A DNA stretch of 7,879 nt from an uncultured Collinsella sp. Lineage in GTDB: Bacteria > Actinomycetota > Coriobacteriia > Coriobacteriales > Coriobacteriaceae. The stretch covers positions 1-7,879 of the forward strand of contig CAUGJN010000084.1 of the NCBI GenBank assembly GCA_959599635.1, read 5' to 3'. Position numbers and translations under genes: made by a program. The notes beneath the pieces are model-generated. The model had not been told where the DNA came from. It worked only from the letters and a program-made list of their open reading frames with translations, and made no database searches. This document shows positions 1 to 6,200 of the stretch, one piece after another; the stretch's first letter is position 1, and each line of letters begins with the position of its first letter.

Positions 1-1325
1 CGGGCGATGAGGTCGTAGAGCTTGCGCTGGCCGCCGTCGAGCGTGGACGGATCGCCCTCGCCCGTGGGATAGATAGGCGGGTGGTCGGTGGTCTCGACCT
101 TGCCGCGTGTGGGTTTCATGGGGCCGGCGAGCACCTTTTTGCATACGGGCGCCAGCGCCGGGTTGATCTTTGCCAGGTCGCTCACCACGGCGCCCAGATC
201 GAGCGTCGCGGGATACACGGTGTTGTCGACACGCGGGTAGCTGATGAGACCGGCCATGTAGAGGGACTCGGCGATGCGCATGGTACGCGCAGGTGAGATG
301 CCCTCGGCCGCGGCGGCAGCCTGCAGCGAGGTCGTCGCAAACGGCGTGGGCGGCTGCTGCTTACGCGAGCGCTTGGTCACCGCGGCGACGGTTGCCGTCG
401 TAGCGCCGTCAACGTGACCGTACGCCGTCTCAGCAGCATCCTTGTCGGTAAAGCGCGCCGTCTTGTGCGCGATCTTAAAGCGATTGTCCTCGGCAGCGCC
501 TTGCGCGGCGCCCATGCCGCGAATCTGCCAATAGTCCTCGGGCACAAACGCCATGCGCTCGCGCTCGCGCTCGACCACCAGGGCAAGCGTCGGCGTCTGC
601 ACGCGGCCGGCGGAACGCACGTTGCCAAAGCCGCCAAACTTGGCGAGCGTCAGGTAGCGCGTGAGCACCGCACCCCAAATGAGGTCGATGTGCTGACGGC
701 TCTCGCCGGCGTCGGCCAGGTTCTGGTCGAGCGAGACAAGGTTATCGAAGGCCTGCGTGATCTCGGCCTTGGTAAACGAAGAATACTGGGCGCGGGCGAC
801 CGGCAAGTCGGGCGCCACCTCGCGCACCTTGTTGAGGGCGTCCGAACCGATCAGCTCGCCCTCGCGATCGAAGTCCGTGGCGATGATGACGCTGTCGGAC
901 TTTTTGGCGAGGTTCTTGAGCGAACGAATGAGCTCCTTCTCGGCCGGTAGCTTAATGACGGGCGCCCAGGTGAGGTAAGGCAGGCTCTCGAGCTTCCAGC
1001 CCTTGATGGAAATGCCATCGGCAAGGAACGGCTTGCGCTTGGTGTCGTACGGCGGGCGGGCCAGGCCATCGGGCATATCGGCCGGCAACATCTCGCCGTC
1101 CTCGGTCACCGAATACCAACCCAGCTTTTTATCGAACAGCACGCTGTCGCAAAAATCGGGCGCCAGGATGTGACCGGCAAGGCCGATGGTCACGCACTCC
1201 TCGCCCTTCCACTCAAAACGGTAGATGGCGGTGTTGTACACCTTGTCCTTTTTGGGTTTACCCGTGGACAGCCGCTCGGCGATCTGACGCGCGGCGTCGT
1301 TTTTCTCGGCGATGATGAGCTTCAA
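1..1325 (-). CDS. Type IA DNA topoisomerase, archaeal-like (partial, C-terminus beyond left edge)
   Basis: Type IA topoisomerase, which relaxes DNA by cutting one strand through a 5'-phosphotyrosine link. About 441 codons are visible. The TOPRIM domain opens at residue 1 (KLIIAEKNDAA, general-base Glu7), with the metal triad in ATDFDREGELIG (Asp151, Asp153, Glu155). SAGRVQTPTL lies near residues 238-247, and the catalytic tyrosine is Tyr363 in GLISYPRVDNTVYP. The later TDHPPIYPT block is also typical of the family. The YPR-DNTVYP and HPPI-PT wording resembles archaeal TopA more than the usual bacterial TopA (ITYMRTDS). The start is TTG: AGGAG sits 6 bases upstream, an in-frame TAG lies 6 bases upstream of the TTG, and the TOPRIM strand begins at once. 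It follows hypB by 54 bases with no convincing terminator, so co-transcription is possible. Any zinc-finger tail lies outside the window. The symbol is left blank because a housekeeping topA may exist elsewhere. Confidence 0.9.
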   Translation of the reverse strand, partial: MKLIIAEKNDAARQIAERLSTGKPKKDKVYNTAIYRFEWKGEECVTIGLAGHILAPDFCDSVLFDKKLGWYSVTEDGEMLPADMPDGLARPPYDTKRKPFLADGISIKGWKLESLPYLTWAPVIKLPAEKELIRSLKNLAKKSDSVIIATDFDREGELIGSDALNKVREVAPDLPVARAQYSSFTKAEITQAFDNLVSLDQNLADAGESRQHIDLIWGAVLTRYLTLAKFGGFGNVRSAGRVQTPTLALVVERERERMAFVPEDYWQIRGMGAAQGAAEDNRFKIAHKTARFTDKDAAETAYGHVDGATTATVAAVTKRSRKQQPPTPFATTSLQAAAAAEGISPARTMRIAESLYMAGLISYPRVDNTVYPATLDLGAVVSDLAKINPALAPVCKKVLAGPMKPTRGKVETTDHPPIYPTGEGDPSTLDGGQRKLYDLIA

Positions 1326-1379
1326 AAGAGGCTCCTATCTCGTATCTCTGCGGCTACGCCCGCCCGTATGGCGGCCGAC

Positions 1380-2063
1380 TTACGCCCTTGCTTGCTCAAT
1401 CTGCCCGATGAGCCAATCGCACCAGGCATCCATGCCCTCGCCCTTGCGCGCGCTCACGGCAAACCGCGGCGCCTGCGGATTGAGGTCATCGAGTGTCTTA
1501 GTATACCTATCCATGTCAAAATCGAAAGCCGAGGCCACGTCGACCTTGTTGAGCAACTGCGCGCCGGCGTGTTGGAAGATGCCCGGGTACTTGATGGGCT
1601 TGTCGTCGCCCTCGGGCACCGAGAGGATCATGATGGACAGGTTCTCGCCCAGGTCAAAGTCGACTGGGCAGACCAGGTTACCCACGTTTTCGATAAAGAT
1701 GACGTCGATGTTCTCCAGACCCACAGCCTGGTCGAAGGCATCGACAGCCTCCATGATCATGTTGCCCTCGAGGTGGCACAGGCCGCCCGTGTTGATCTGG
1801 ATGGCGGGCATGCCGGCTTCCTTCATGGTGATGGCGTCGACATCCGAGGCGATATCGCCCTCGATGACGGCACAGCGTAGGCCGGCCTTGTCGCGCAGGC
1901 GCTCGTTGGTGCCCAGAATCGTGGTGGTCTTACCCGAGCCGGGGCTCGACAGCACATTGATCACGTAGGTGCCTGCCTCATTAAATCGCTGACGCAGCTG
2001 ATCTGCCAGGCGCTCGTTGCGCGACAGGATCGGCGACGCGATATCAATCGTTTTCTCGGCCAT
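1380..2063 (-). CDS. hypB: HypB, hydrogenase nickel-incorporation GTPase
   Basis: SIMIBI-class GTPase that drives nickel insertion into the large subunit of [NiFe] hydrogenases, acting with HypA in the cytoplasm. The product is 227 residues. The P-loop SSPGSGKTT is at 39-47, IEGDIASDVDA at 67-77, and the inter-subunit metal-site residues are Cys96-His97 (GGLCHLE) and Cys132 (NLVCPVDFDLGE). The guanine-specificity motif NKVD is at 172-175 and SARKGEG at 204-210. It lacks both the N-terminal CxxCGC high-affinity nickel site and the His-rich stretch found in some HypB proteins, so it is a minimal GTPase-domain form. The ATG start is supported by AAGGAG 8 bases upstream. It lies 55 bases downstream of hypA and reads as the next gene of the tat-hyp operon. 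hypC, hypD, hypE and hypF are not in the window. Confidence 0.96.
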   Translation of the reverse strand: MAEKTIDIASPILSRNERLADQLRQRFNEAGTYVINVLSSPGSGKTTTILGTNERLRDKAGLRCAVIEGDIASDVDAITMKEAGMPAIQINTGGLCHLEGNMIMEAVDAFDQAVGLENIDVIFIENVGNLVCPVDFDLGENLSIMILSVPEGDDKPIKYPGIFQHAGAQLLNKVDVASAFDFDMDRYTKTLDDLNPQAPRFAVSARKGEGMDAWCDWLIGQIEQARA

Positions 2064-2118
2064 ACTTAGCGCTCCTTACTTTGGCCCCTTTATACCCCGT
2101 TCCCAGGTGGCTGGCGGG

Positions 2119-2475
2119 CTAATCGTCGGGGGTTTCGATTTCGATACTTGCGATGTCGAGCTCGCGGCCGTGCAGTAGGCGCACGTTGGCACCACCACAC
2201 TGGGGACAGCGACAGTGGAAGCGATCGTGGTCGAAAACCTCGCCGCAGTCCAGACACTCGCTTTGTGGATGGACCTCCTCCACGGCAAGCTCGCAGCCGC
2301 GCGTGAGCGGGTCCTCGTCGCGAAACGTCTCCCACGCAAAGTCGAGCGCCTCGCGCACGACCTCGGTCATATCCCCGATACGCAGCGTTACCAAAACGGC
2401 GCGCGAGGCCCCCGCCCCACGCGCCGCGCGAATCACTGTATCGAGTATGCCGTTGACAATGCCAACCTCGTGCAT
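2119..2475 (-). CDS. hypA: HypA, hydrogenase nickel metallochaperone
   Basis: Nickel chaperone that passes Ni(II) to the [NiFe] hydrogenase large subunit together with HypB. The product is 118 residues, the usual size. The N-terminal MHEVGI carries the nickel-ligand His2 (family form MHELSI). The zinc-binding domain has Cys74-x2-Cys77 and Cys90-x2-Cys93, plus an extra Cys88 in HCRCPQC. The C-terminus, GRELDIASIEIE, matches the family ending. The ATG start is fixed by the MHE motif, because nickel binding uses the N-terminus. Its ribosome-binding site, GAGGAG, overlaps the last two glutamate codons of tatC, and only 6 bases separate the tatC stop from this start, so translation is probably coupled. 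It is followed by hypB. Confidence 0.96.
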   Translation of the reverse strand: MHEVGIVNGILDTVIRAARGAGASRAVLVTLRIGDMTEVVREALDFAWETFRDEDPLTRGCELAVEEVHPQSECLDCGEVFDHDRFHCRCPQCGGANVRLLHGRELDIASIEIETPDD

Positions 2476-2481
2476 ACCGAT

Positions 2482-3273
2482 TTACTCCTCGTCGTCCTCG
2501 TCGTCCGAGAACAGGTCCAGACGGCTCACGAACAGGCCCTCCTTGCCCTCGCGCGCGGTAATGACCACGCGGGCGATAGCGAGCGAGATCTCGTAGAGCG
2601 AGAGTAGGGCGCCATACATGAGGCCCAGGGTGACGGGCGAGCCGTCGGGCGTGATTACAGCCGAACCCACGAGCAGGCCTACGTACACGTAGCGCCAGGC
2701 GCTGCGGAAGGCCGCATAGGACACGATGTGGAAAACGGACAGGTAGAAGATGATGAGCGGTAGCTCAAACGCCACGCCAAAGCCGATCATAAAGAGCAGC
2801 TCCATGTTGACGTAGTTCTCCAGATCGGGCAGCGCCGTAGCGACGGCCGAGGTCTCGCCGATGAGCCACTCAAAGCCTGCCGGGATAATGATGAAGTAGC
2901 AGAAGATAGCGCCCAGGAAGAACAGCACCGTCGAGGCGAGCACCGTGGGCACGACCCACTTGCGCTCGTTGGGGCGAAGCGCCGGCAGGAAAAACGCCAA
3001 AATCTGCCAGATGATCATGGGCGTGCACATGACAACGGCCATCTTGATGGCCAGCGAAAAGCGCAGACCAAAGCCGCCGAGCGTGGTGGTGATGTAAAAC
3101 TTACCGTCCGGCACAAAGGAGCGGATGGGGTCTTCCAGGATATCGAGTACCACGGGTGTGGCGAAATACAGCACAATAGCGGCGGCAAACACCGACACGA
3201 CCACGATGGTCAGACGGCGACGGAGCTCTCCCAGGTGATCGAAGAGCGGCATTCGCGCAGGTCCGATAGGCAT
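2482..3273 (-). CDS. tatC: TatC, twin-arginine translocase receptor subunit
   Basis: Polytopic membrane receptor of the Tat pathway. It binds the twin-arginine signal peptide and exports folded proteins using the proton-motive force. The product is 263 residues with six hydrophobic segments. The N-terminal MPLFDHLGELRRRL carries Glu16, equivalent to the signal-peptide-contacting glutamate. FFLPALRPNERK carries Glu103, AFELP carries Glu170 and ITPDGSP follows near 207-213; all are conserved TatC positions. The C-terminus is very acidic (SDDEDDEE). The ATG overlaps the stop codon of tatA/B by one base (TAATG), with GGGAGG 9 bases upstream inside the upstream gene. The downstream hypA and hypB suggest that a [NiFe] hydrogenase is one of its cargoes; that is inference, since no hydrogenase subunit is present here. 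Confidence 0.97.
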   Translation of the reverse strand: MPIGPARMPLFDHLGELRRRLTIVVVSVFAAAIVLYFATPVVLDILEDPIRSFVPDGKFYITTTLGGFGLRFSLAIKMAVVMCTPMIIWQILAFFLPALRPNERKWVVPTVLASTVLFFLGAIFCYFIIIPAGFEWLIGETSAVATALPDLENYVNMELLFMIGFGVAFELPLIIFYLSVFHIVSYAAFRSAWRYVYVGLLVGSAVITPDGSPVTLGLMYGALLSLYEISLAIARVVITAREGKEGLFVSRLDLFSDDEDDEE

Positions 3274-3872
3274 TACTCATCGCCTCCCTTCGGGGCGTCG
3301 GCGGCAGCGGCGTCGTCCTCGGCCTCGAGCTCGCGAGCGAGCTGGTCGACGACAGCCTTGCGCTTACGGGGACGACGGGCGTACAGGTCAGCCGTCGTGG
3401 GCTCCGCCGGCTCGGGCTCCGGCTCTGCAGCGGGCTCGGGCTCAACGGCGGCGGTAGCCTCGGCAGACTCGGCGGCAGCGGCATCAGCGCCCTCGGCCTC
3501 GGTCTCCTCGGCAGCACCCTCCGTCTCCTCAGCAGCACCCTCGCTTGCGGCCTTCTCGGCAGCAAGACGGGCGCGACGCTCGGCAAAGGTCTCCTTCTTG
3601 GCGGGCGCTGCCGTCTCGGCGGCGTCCTCGTCCATATCGGAATCGTCGTCGGTCGCAGCAGCCTTCTTGGGCTTGACCGGGGCCGACGCGGCCTCGCTCA
3701 CCGGATCGATAATCTCGGACTGAACAACGGCCGTCATCTTTTCCTGCGTCTCGCGGAACTGACGGATGGCACGGCCGATCGTGCGGCCCATCTGCGGGAG
3801 CTTATCCGGGCCAAACAGCAAAAAGCCGAAGACCACGATGATCGCGAGCTCACCCTCTCCAATACCAAACAC
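3273..3872 (-). CDS. TatA/TatB-family twin-arginine translocase subunit with long acidic tail
   Basis: Single-span Tat component that pairs with TatC. I choose the GTG at 3870-3872, with GGAGG 5 bases upstream, giving 199 residues beginning MFGIGEGEL. An upstream in-frame ATG at 3917 lacks a ribosome-binding site and would add a non-conserved leader. The membrane helix is about residues 9-20, then FGPDKLP (20-26) and an amphipathic helix to about 50. Glu8, Gly21 and Pro22 coincide with the hallmark positions of E. coli TatB, while Phe20 of the FG pair is a TatA hallmark, so the protein mixes both types. Residues 55-199 form a low-complexity tail rich in Ala, Glu and Pro, with a repeated EGAAEET unit (111-125), Glu-Pro repeats (144-157) and a basic patch RRPRKRK (166-172). 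It is probably disordered. It is the first gene of the operon with tatC. No second TatA-like gene is visible here. Confidence 0.9.
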   Translation of the reverse strand: MFGIGEGELAIIVVFGFLLFGPDKLPQMGRTIGRAIRQFRETQEKMTAVVQSEIIDPVSEAASAPVKPKKAAATDDDSDMDEDAAETAAPAKKETFAERRARLAAEKAASEGAAEETEGAAEETEAEGADAAAAESAEATAAVEPEPAAEPEPEPAEPTTADLYARRPRKRKAVVDQLARELEAEDDAAAADAPKGGDE

Positions 3873-3884
3873 ACATACCTCCAA

Positions 3885-3904
3885 GGCTCGATGTGAGTCG
3901 AGCC
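3885..3904 (-). other. Stem-loop in the 5' leader of the tat operon
   Basis: On the minus strand this is a perfect 7-base inverted repeat, GGCTCGA and TCGAGCC, around a 6-base loop. It ends two bases before the GGAGG ribosome-binding site of tatA/B. It could stabilise the mRNA or shape ribosome access. There is no T-run, so it is not a terminator. Confidence 0.5.
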
Positions 3905-3947
3905 CGCACCGCGCCATTCGGCCGGAACTCGTCTATTCATTCGGTCA

Positions 3948-3953
3948 AGTATA
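3948..3953 (-). promoter_or_regulatory. Candidate -10 element for the tat-hyp operon
   Basis: The minus strand reads TATACT here, within CTATACTT, about 75 bases upstream of the tatA/B start. The same 8-mer CTATACTT lies upstream of the aminotransferase gene. I see no good -35 hexamer at the expected spacing, so this is a weak call resting on the -10 match, its repetition and its intergenic position. Confidence 0.35.
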
Positions 3954-3981
3954 GCGCCCGGACGCCAAAACGTCCGAGCGC
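3954..3981 (-). terminator. Possible terminator hairpin after the STAS gene
   Basis: The minus strand forms an 11-pair stem (GCGCTCGGACG with CGTCCGGGCGC, one G-U pair) around a 6-base loop, 43 bases after the STAS stop codon. The pairing is complete only on the minus strand (G-U there, C-A mismatch on the plus strand), which fits an RNA read from the STAS gene. The sequence after it is TATACTTG rather than a T-run, so termination would be weak. It abuts the candidate tat -10 element and may instead be regulatory. Confidence 0.4.
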
Positions 3982-4024
3982 ATCACAAACATATGCCAAA
4001 CGGCACGCCCTTTTGGGGCGGGGC

Positions 4025-4339
4025 CTATGCCGCCGTGATCGAGATCTCCTGGTCCACGCCCAGCAGCTGAACCACGCGCATCACCGCAGGCTGCACGTTG
4101 GCGCAGCTAAAGCGCTTACCATGATCGGCTGCGTGGTGCGCGGCGCCCACAAGAACGCCAATGCCCGTCGAGTCGATATAGCTCACCTGGGCAAAGTCGA
4201 GCTCAACGGCCTCGGTGGGCTGCTCGAGCGCCAAGTCGATGGCATTACGCAGACTGTCGGCGTTAGAGATATCGATCTCGCCGGTTACCTTAATGGTGTA
4301 GAGCTCCGGCGTGGGGTTGGTGGAAATACCCAAATCCAT
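4025..4339 (-). CDS. STAS-domain anti-sigma factor antagonist
   Basis: Single-domain STAS protein of 104 residues, the usual length for the SpoIIAA/RsbV family. In that family the unphosphorylated protein sequesters a kinase-type anti-sigma factor and frees a sigma factor. Visible motifs are VTGEIDISNADSLR (18-31) and YIDSTGIGVLVGA (54-66). Ser57 in the DSTG motif is the expected phosphorylation site. The C-terminal helix region VQPAVMRVVQLLGVDQEI also matches the fold. The ATG start is preceded by AAAGGAG at 7 bases. No cognate kinase or sigma factor lies next to it, so the partner must be elsewhere. It follows the aminotransferase gene by 66 bases with no terminator that I can see, so read-through transcription is possible, although the two functions are unrelated. 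Confidence 0.9.
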   Translation of the reverse strand: MDLGISTNPTPELYTIKVTGEIDISNADSLRNAIDLALEQPTEAVELDFAQVSYIDSTGIGVLVGAAHHAADHGKRFSCANVQPAVMRVVQLLGVDQEISITAA

Positions 4340-4405
4340 GTAAACGCTCCTTTGCGAATCGAGAGTGCTGATAGTAATGGGTGCGTACTTGCGGGGCCCT
4401 AGGCG

Positions 4406-5710
4406 TTAGGCGCGCTCGGCACGAGCAAGCTCGGCAGCGACGAGCTTGACGGCCAGCACCAGTACGTCGAGCGCGGCCTCCAGGTCATCGACCGTGGGAT
4501 AGCTCGGCGCGATGCGGATGTTGGTGTCGCGCGGATCCTTGCCATAAGGCCAGGTGGCACCGGCCGGCGTGAGCTTGACGCCCAAGTCGGCACAAAGCGC
4601 GGCGACCTTTTGGGCCGAGCCCTCGGGACCATCGAAGCTCACAAAGTAGCCGCCGCGGGGATGCGTCCAGGTGGCACAGCCCGTGTCACCCAAGCCCTCG
4701 GTGAGCTTGCGCTCGACGGACTCAAAGCGCGGGCGCAAAAACTCGGCATGCTTTTTCATGTGCTCCTTGACCGCCTCGATGGTGGGAAGGAAGCGCACGT
4801 GACGCAGCTGGTTGAGTTTGTCGGCGCTGATCAGGCCGGCCTTGAGGCGCTTGGAGAACTCCGCGATGACCGCGGGGCTTGCACCGATAAAGCCGATGCC
4901 GGCGCCCGGGAAGGTAATCTTGGACGTCGAGGCAAAGGCCACCACGCGGTCCTCGGTGCCCGCCGCGCGAGCGAGGTCGAAGATATTGGCAAGCTCGTCG
5001 GTCTCGTCGTACAGGTCGTGCACGCAGTAGGCGTTGTCCCAGAAGATACGGAAATCGGGCGCGGCCGTGGGCATCTCGACCAGGCGGCGCACGGTGTCCT
5101 CGCTAAAGGTGATGCCCGTGGGGTTGGAATACTTGGGCACGCACCAGATACCCTTGATGGAATCGTCGGCGGCAACCAGGCGCTCGACCTCGTCCATGTC
5201 GGGGCCGTTGTCGGTCATCGCGACGGGAACGTTCTCGATACCCAGGTCGGCGGTGATGCCAAAGTGGCGGTCGTAGCCGGGAACCGGGCACAGGAACTTG
5301 ACCTTCTTGCCGTCGTGCGCGGCCTCGTAGGCATCCCACGGCTCGCTGCCGCACGAGCCGCAACGCCAGAACATGCCGGCAATATCGTGCTCGATCAGCA
5401 GGCTCGACGAACCCAGCACGAGCGTCTGCTCGGCCGGGCAGCCCAGGAACTCCCCTGCCAGCTTGCGTGCCGAGGGAATGCCCTCAAAGCAGCCGTAGTT
5501 GGAGCAGTCGACGTTGCCGTCGTGCAGATCGGCGTCGGCATTGAGAATATCGAGCATGGGGCGCGAGATGTCCACCTGGGAGGGCGACGGCTTGCCGCGG
5601 GCCATATCGAGCGCCAGGCCCTTGGCCTTGACCTCGGCGACCTCGGCCTTGAGCGCCTCGATGGCGGCATCGAGTTCGGTGGTTTCCATCTTCTGGTAGA
5701 TCGTCTGCAT
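4406..5710 (-). CDS. PLP-dependent aminotransferase, probably aspartate aminotransferase (subgroup Ic / MocR-like fold family)
   Basis: Fold-type I aminotransferase of 434 residues, probably transferring amino groups between aspartate and 2-oxoglutarate in the cytoplasm. Visible motifs are LDMARGKPSPSQVDIS (34-49), the phosphate-binding turn GSSSLLIEHD (100-109), YSNPTG (194-199, Asn196), DNAY (225-228, Asp225 and Tyr228), the Schiff-base Lys264 in STSKITFPGAGIGF, and the substrate-carboxylate Arg399 in NIRIAPS. The LDMARGKP opening and the SKITFPGAG lysine loop match the Aminotran_MocR family, which includes the actinobacterial subgroup Ic aspartate aminotransferases; this assignment is from memory of the family. 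Substrate specificity cannot be proven from sequence. The ATG start has AAAGG 8 bases upstream; Met8 has no ribosome-binding site. A candidate -10 lies about 45 bases upstream. Confidence 0.88.
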   Translation of the reverse strand: MQTIYQKMETTELDAAIEALKAEVAEVKAKGLALDMARGKPSPSQVDISRPMLDILNADADLHDGNVDCSNYGCFEGIPSARKLAGEFLGCPAEQTLVLGSSSLLIEHDIAGMFWRCGSCGSEPWDAYEAAHDGKKVKFLCPVPGYDRHFGITADLGIENVPVAMTDNGPDMDEVERLVAADDSIKGIWCVPKYSNPTGITFSEDTVRRLVEMPTAAPDFRIFWDNAYCVHDLYDETDELANIFDLARAAGTEDRVVAFASTSKITFPGAGIGFIGASPAVIAEFSKRLKAGLISADKLNQLRHVRFLPTIEAVKEHMKKHAEFLRPRFESVERKLTEGLGDTGCATWTHPRGGYFVSFDGPEGSAQKVAALCADLGVKLTPAGATWPYGKDPRDTNIRIAPSYPTVDDLEAALDVLVLAVKLVAAELARAERA

Positions 5711-5746
5711 GGGTGCGACCTTTCGCGAAGCGGGACGTTGCAGTTC

Positions 5747-5760
5747 GTCTAAGTATAGAC
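5747..5760. promoter_or_regulatory. Candidate -10 and small inverted repeat in the divergent intergenic region
   Basis: The 149 bases between the aminotransferase start and the plus-strand small gene contain GTCTA-AGTA-TAGAC, a 5-base inverted repeat. On the minus strand it includes TATACT (5752-5757), a plausible -10 for the aminotransferase placing transcription start roughly 35 bases before its ATG. The symmetry could be an operator, but it is short and could be chance. No clear -35 is visible. For the plus-strand gene, GTGATA (5787-5792) and TAAATT (5810-5815) with a 17-base spacer are a weak promoter candidate. Confidence 0.3.
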
Positions 5761-5859
5761 CGCCACCGCCGCAACGGTATGAAGCCGTGATAGATTAAGT
5801 TCATCGCAATAAATTACGAATCGCCGCGCATGCCGGCGTGGGGCGCCCAAGGAGGCACT

Positions 5860-6114
5860 ATGGAGTACGGATTGTTCCAGGCCGAGGAATTCGGCGACCT
5901 GCAGCGCCTGGTCGACGGACTGTTTTACGACCGCCACGCCATCGACCGCCTGGATCTGATCGTACAGGCCGAAATCTTGGACCTGGCGCCCGATCTCATG
6001 GAAATCGTCAACCTGCTGCCGCCCGGCTACTACGACCGCCAATCGCTGTGCGACCAGCTCAACTCGGCCCTTGCCGCCCACGGCTGGGGCGCCGTCTACG
6101 GCACCGTTGAATAA
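5860..6114 (+). CDS. Small acidic hypothetical protein (84 aa)
   Basis: I do not recognise this family with certainty. The start at 5860 is chosen because AAGGAGG lies 4 bases upstream; an earlier in-frame ATG at 5830 has no ribosome-binding site. The protein is acidic (about 15 Asp/Glu against 4 Arg, no Lys), has no signal peptide or membrane segment, and looks mainly helical. The stretch from residue 24 to 72 (DRHAIDRLDLIVQAEI, then APDLMEIVNLLPPGYYDRQS, then LNSAL) follows a helix, LPP-Y turn, helix pattern. That pattern is reminiscent of the small DUF2795-type helical domains; the resemblance is by eye only. It is the only full plus-strand gene in the window, is divergent from the aminotransferase, and ends 31 bases before a strong terminator. 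The good ribosome-binding site and that terminator support a real gene. Confidence 0.78.
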   Translation: MEYGLFQAEEFGDLQRLVDGLFYDRHAIDRLDLIVQAEILDLAPDLMEIVNLLPPGYYDRQSLCDQLNSALAAHGWGAVYGTVE

Positions 6115-6145
6115 ACCCACTCATTGGGGACGTTCTTAAACGACT

Positions 6146-6183
6146 AAAACGCCGCTTGTGATGGTGTTCACAGGCGGCGTTTT
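6146..6183. terminator. Bidirectional intrinsic terminator between the small gene and nhaA
   Basis: A 16-pair stem joins AAAACGCCGCTTGTGA with TCACAGGCGGCGTTTT (one G-U pair) around a 6-base loop. The A-run and T-run on its flanks let it act on both strands. It sits 31 bases after the stop of the plus-strand small gene and 17 bases after the stop of nhaA on the minus strand, as expected between convergent genes. Confidence 0.93.
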
Positions 6184-6200
6184 CAATCTTGTATGTCCTT

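Noticed and set aside
1360..1374. Five-pair hairpin CCGCC/GGCGG between hypB and the topoisomerase gene
   Set aside because: Short stem with no T-run, so not supported as a terminator.
1170..1968. Plus-strand open frames opposite hypB and the topoisomerase start
   Set aside because: Antisense shadows. hypB and the topoisomerase have clear motifs and ribosome-binding sites on the minus strand.
2064..2118. TATAAA between hypA and hypB as an internal promoter
   Set aside because: No -35 hexamer at a suitable distance, and the genes look co-transcribed; a single AT-rich hexamer is not enough.
3870..3917. Earlier ATG (3917) and an ATG at 3874-3876 as starts for tatA/B
   Set aside because: The 3917 ATG has no ribosome-binding site and precedes non-conserved residues. 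The ATG at 3874-3876 is out of frame, hits a stop after 8 codons and is only one base from GGAGG.
4610..5752. Long plus-strand open frame (380 codons) opposite the aminotransferase gene
   Set aside because: It is antisense to a gene with all catalytic motifs. High GC removes stops from the opposite frame, and the translation shows no recognisable domain.
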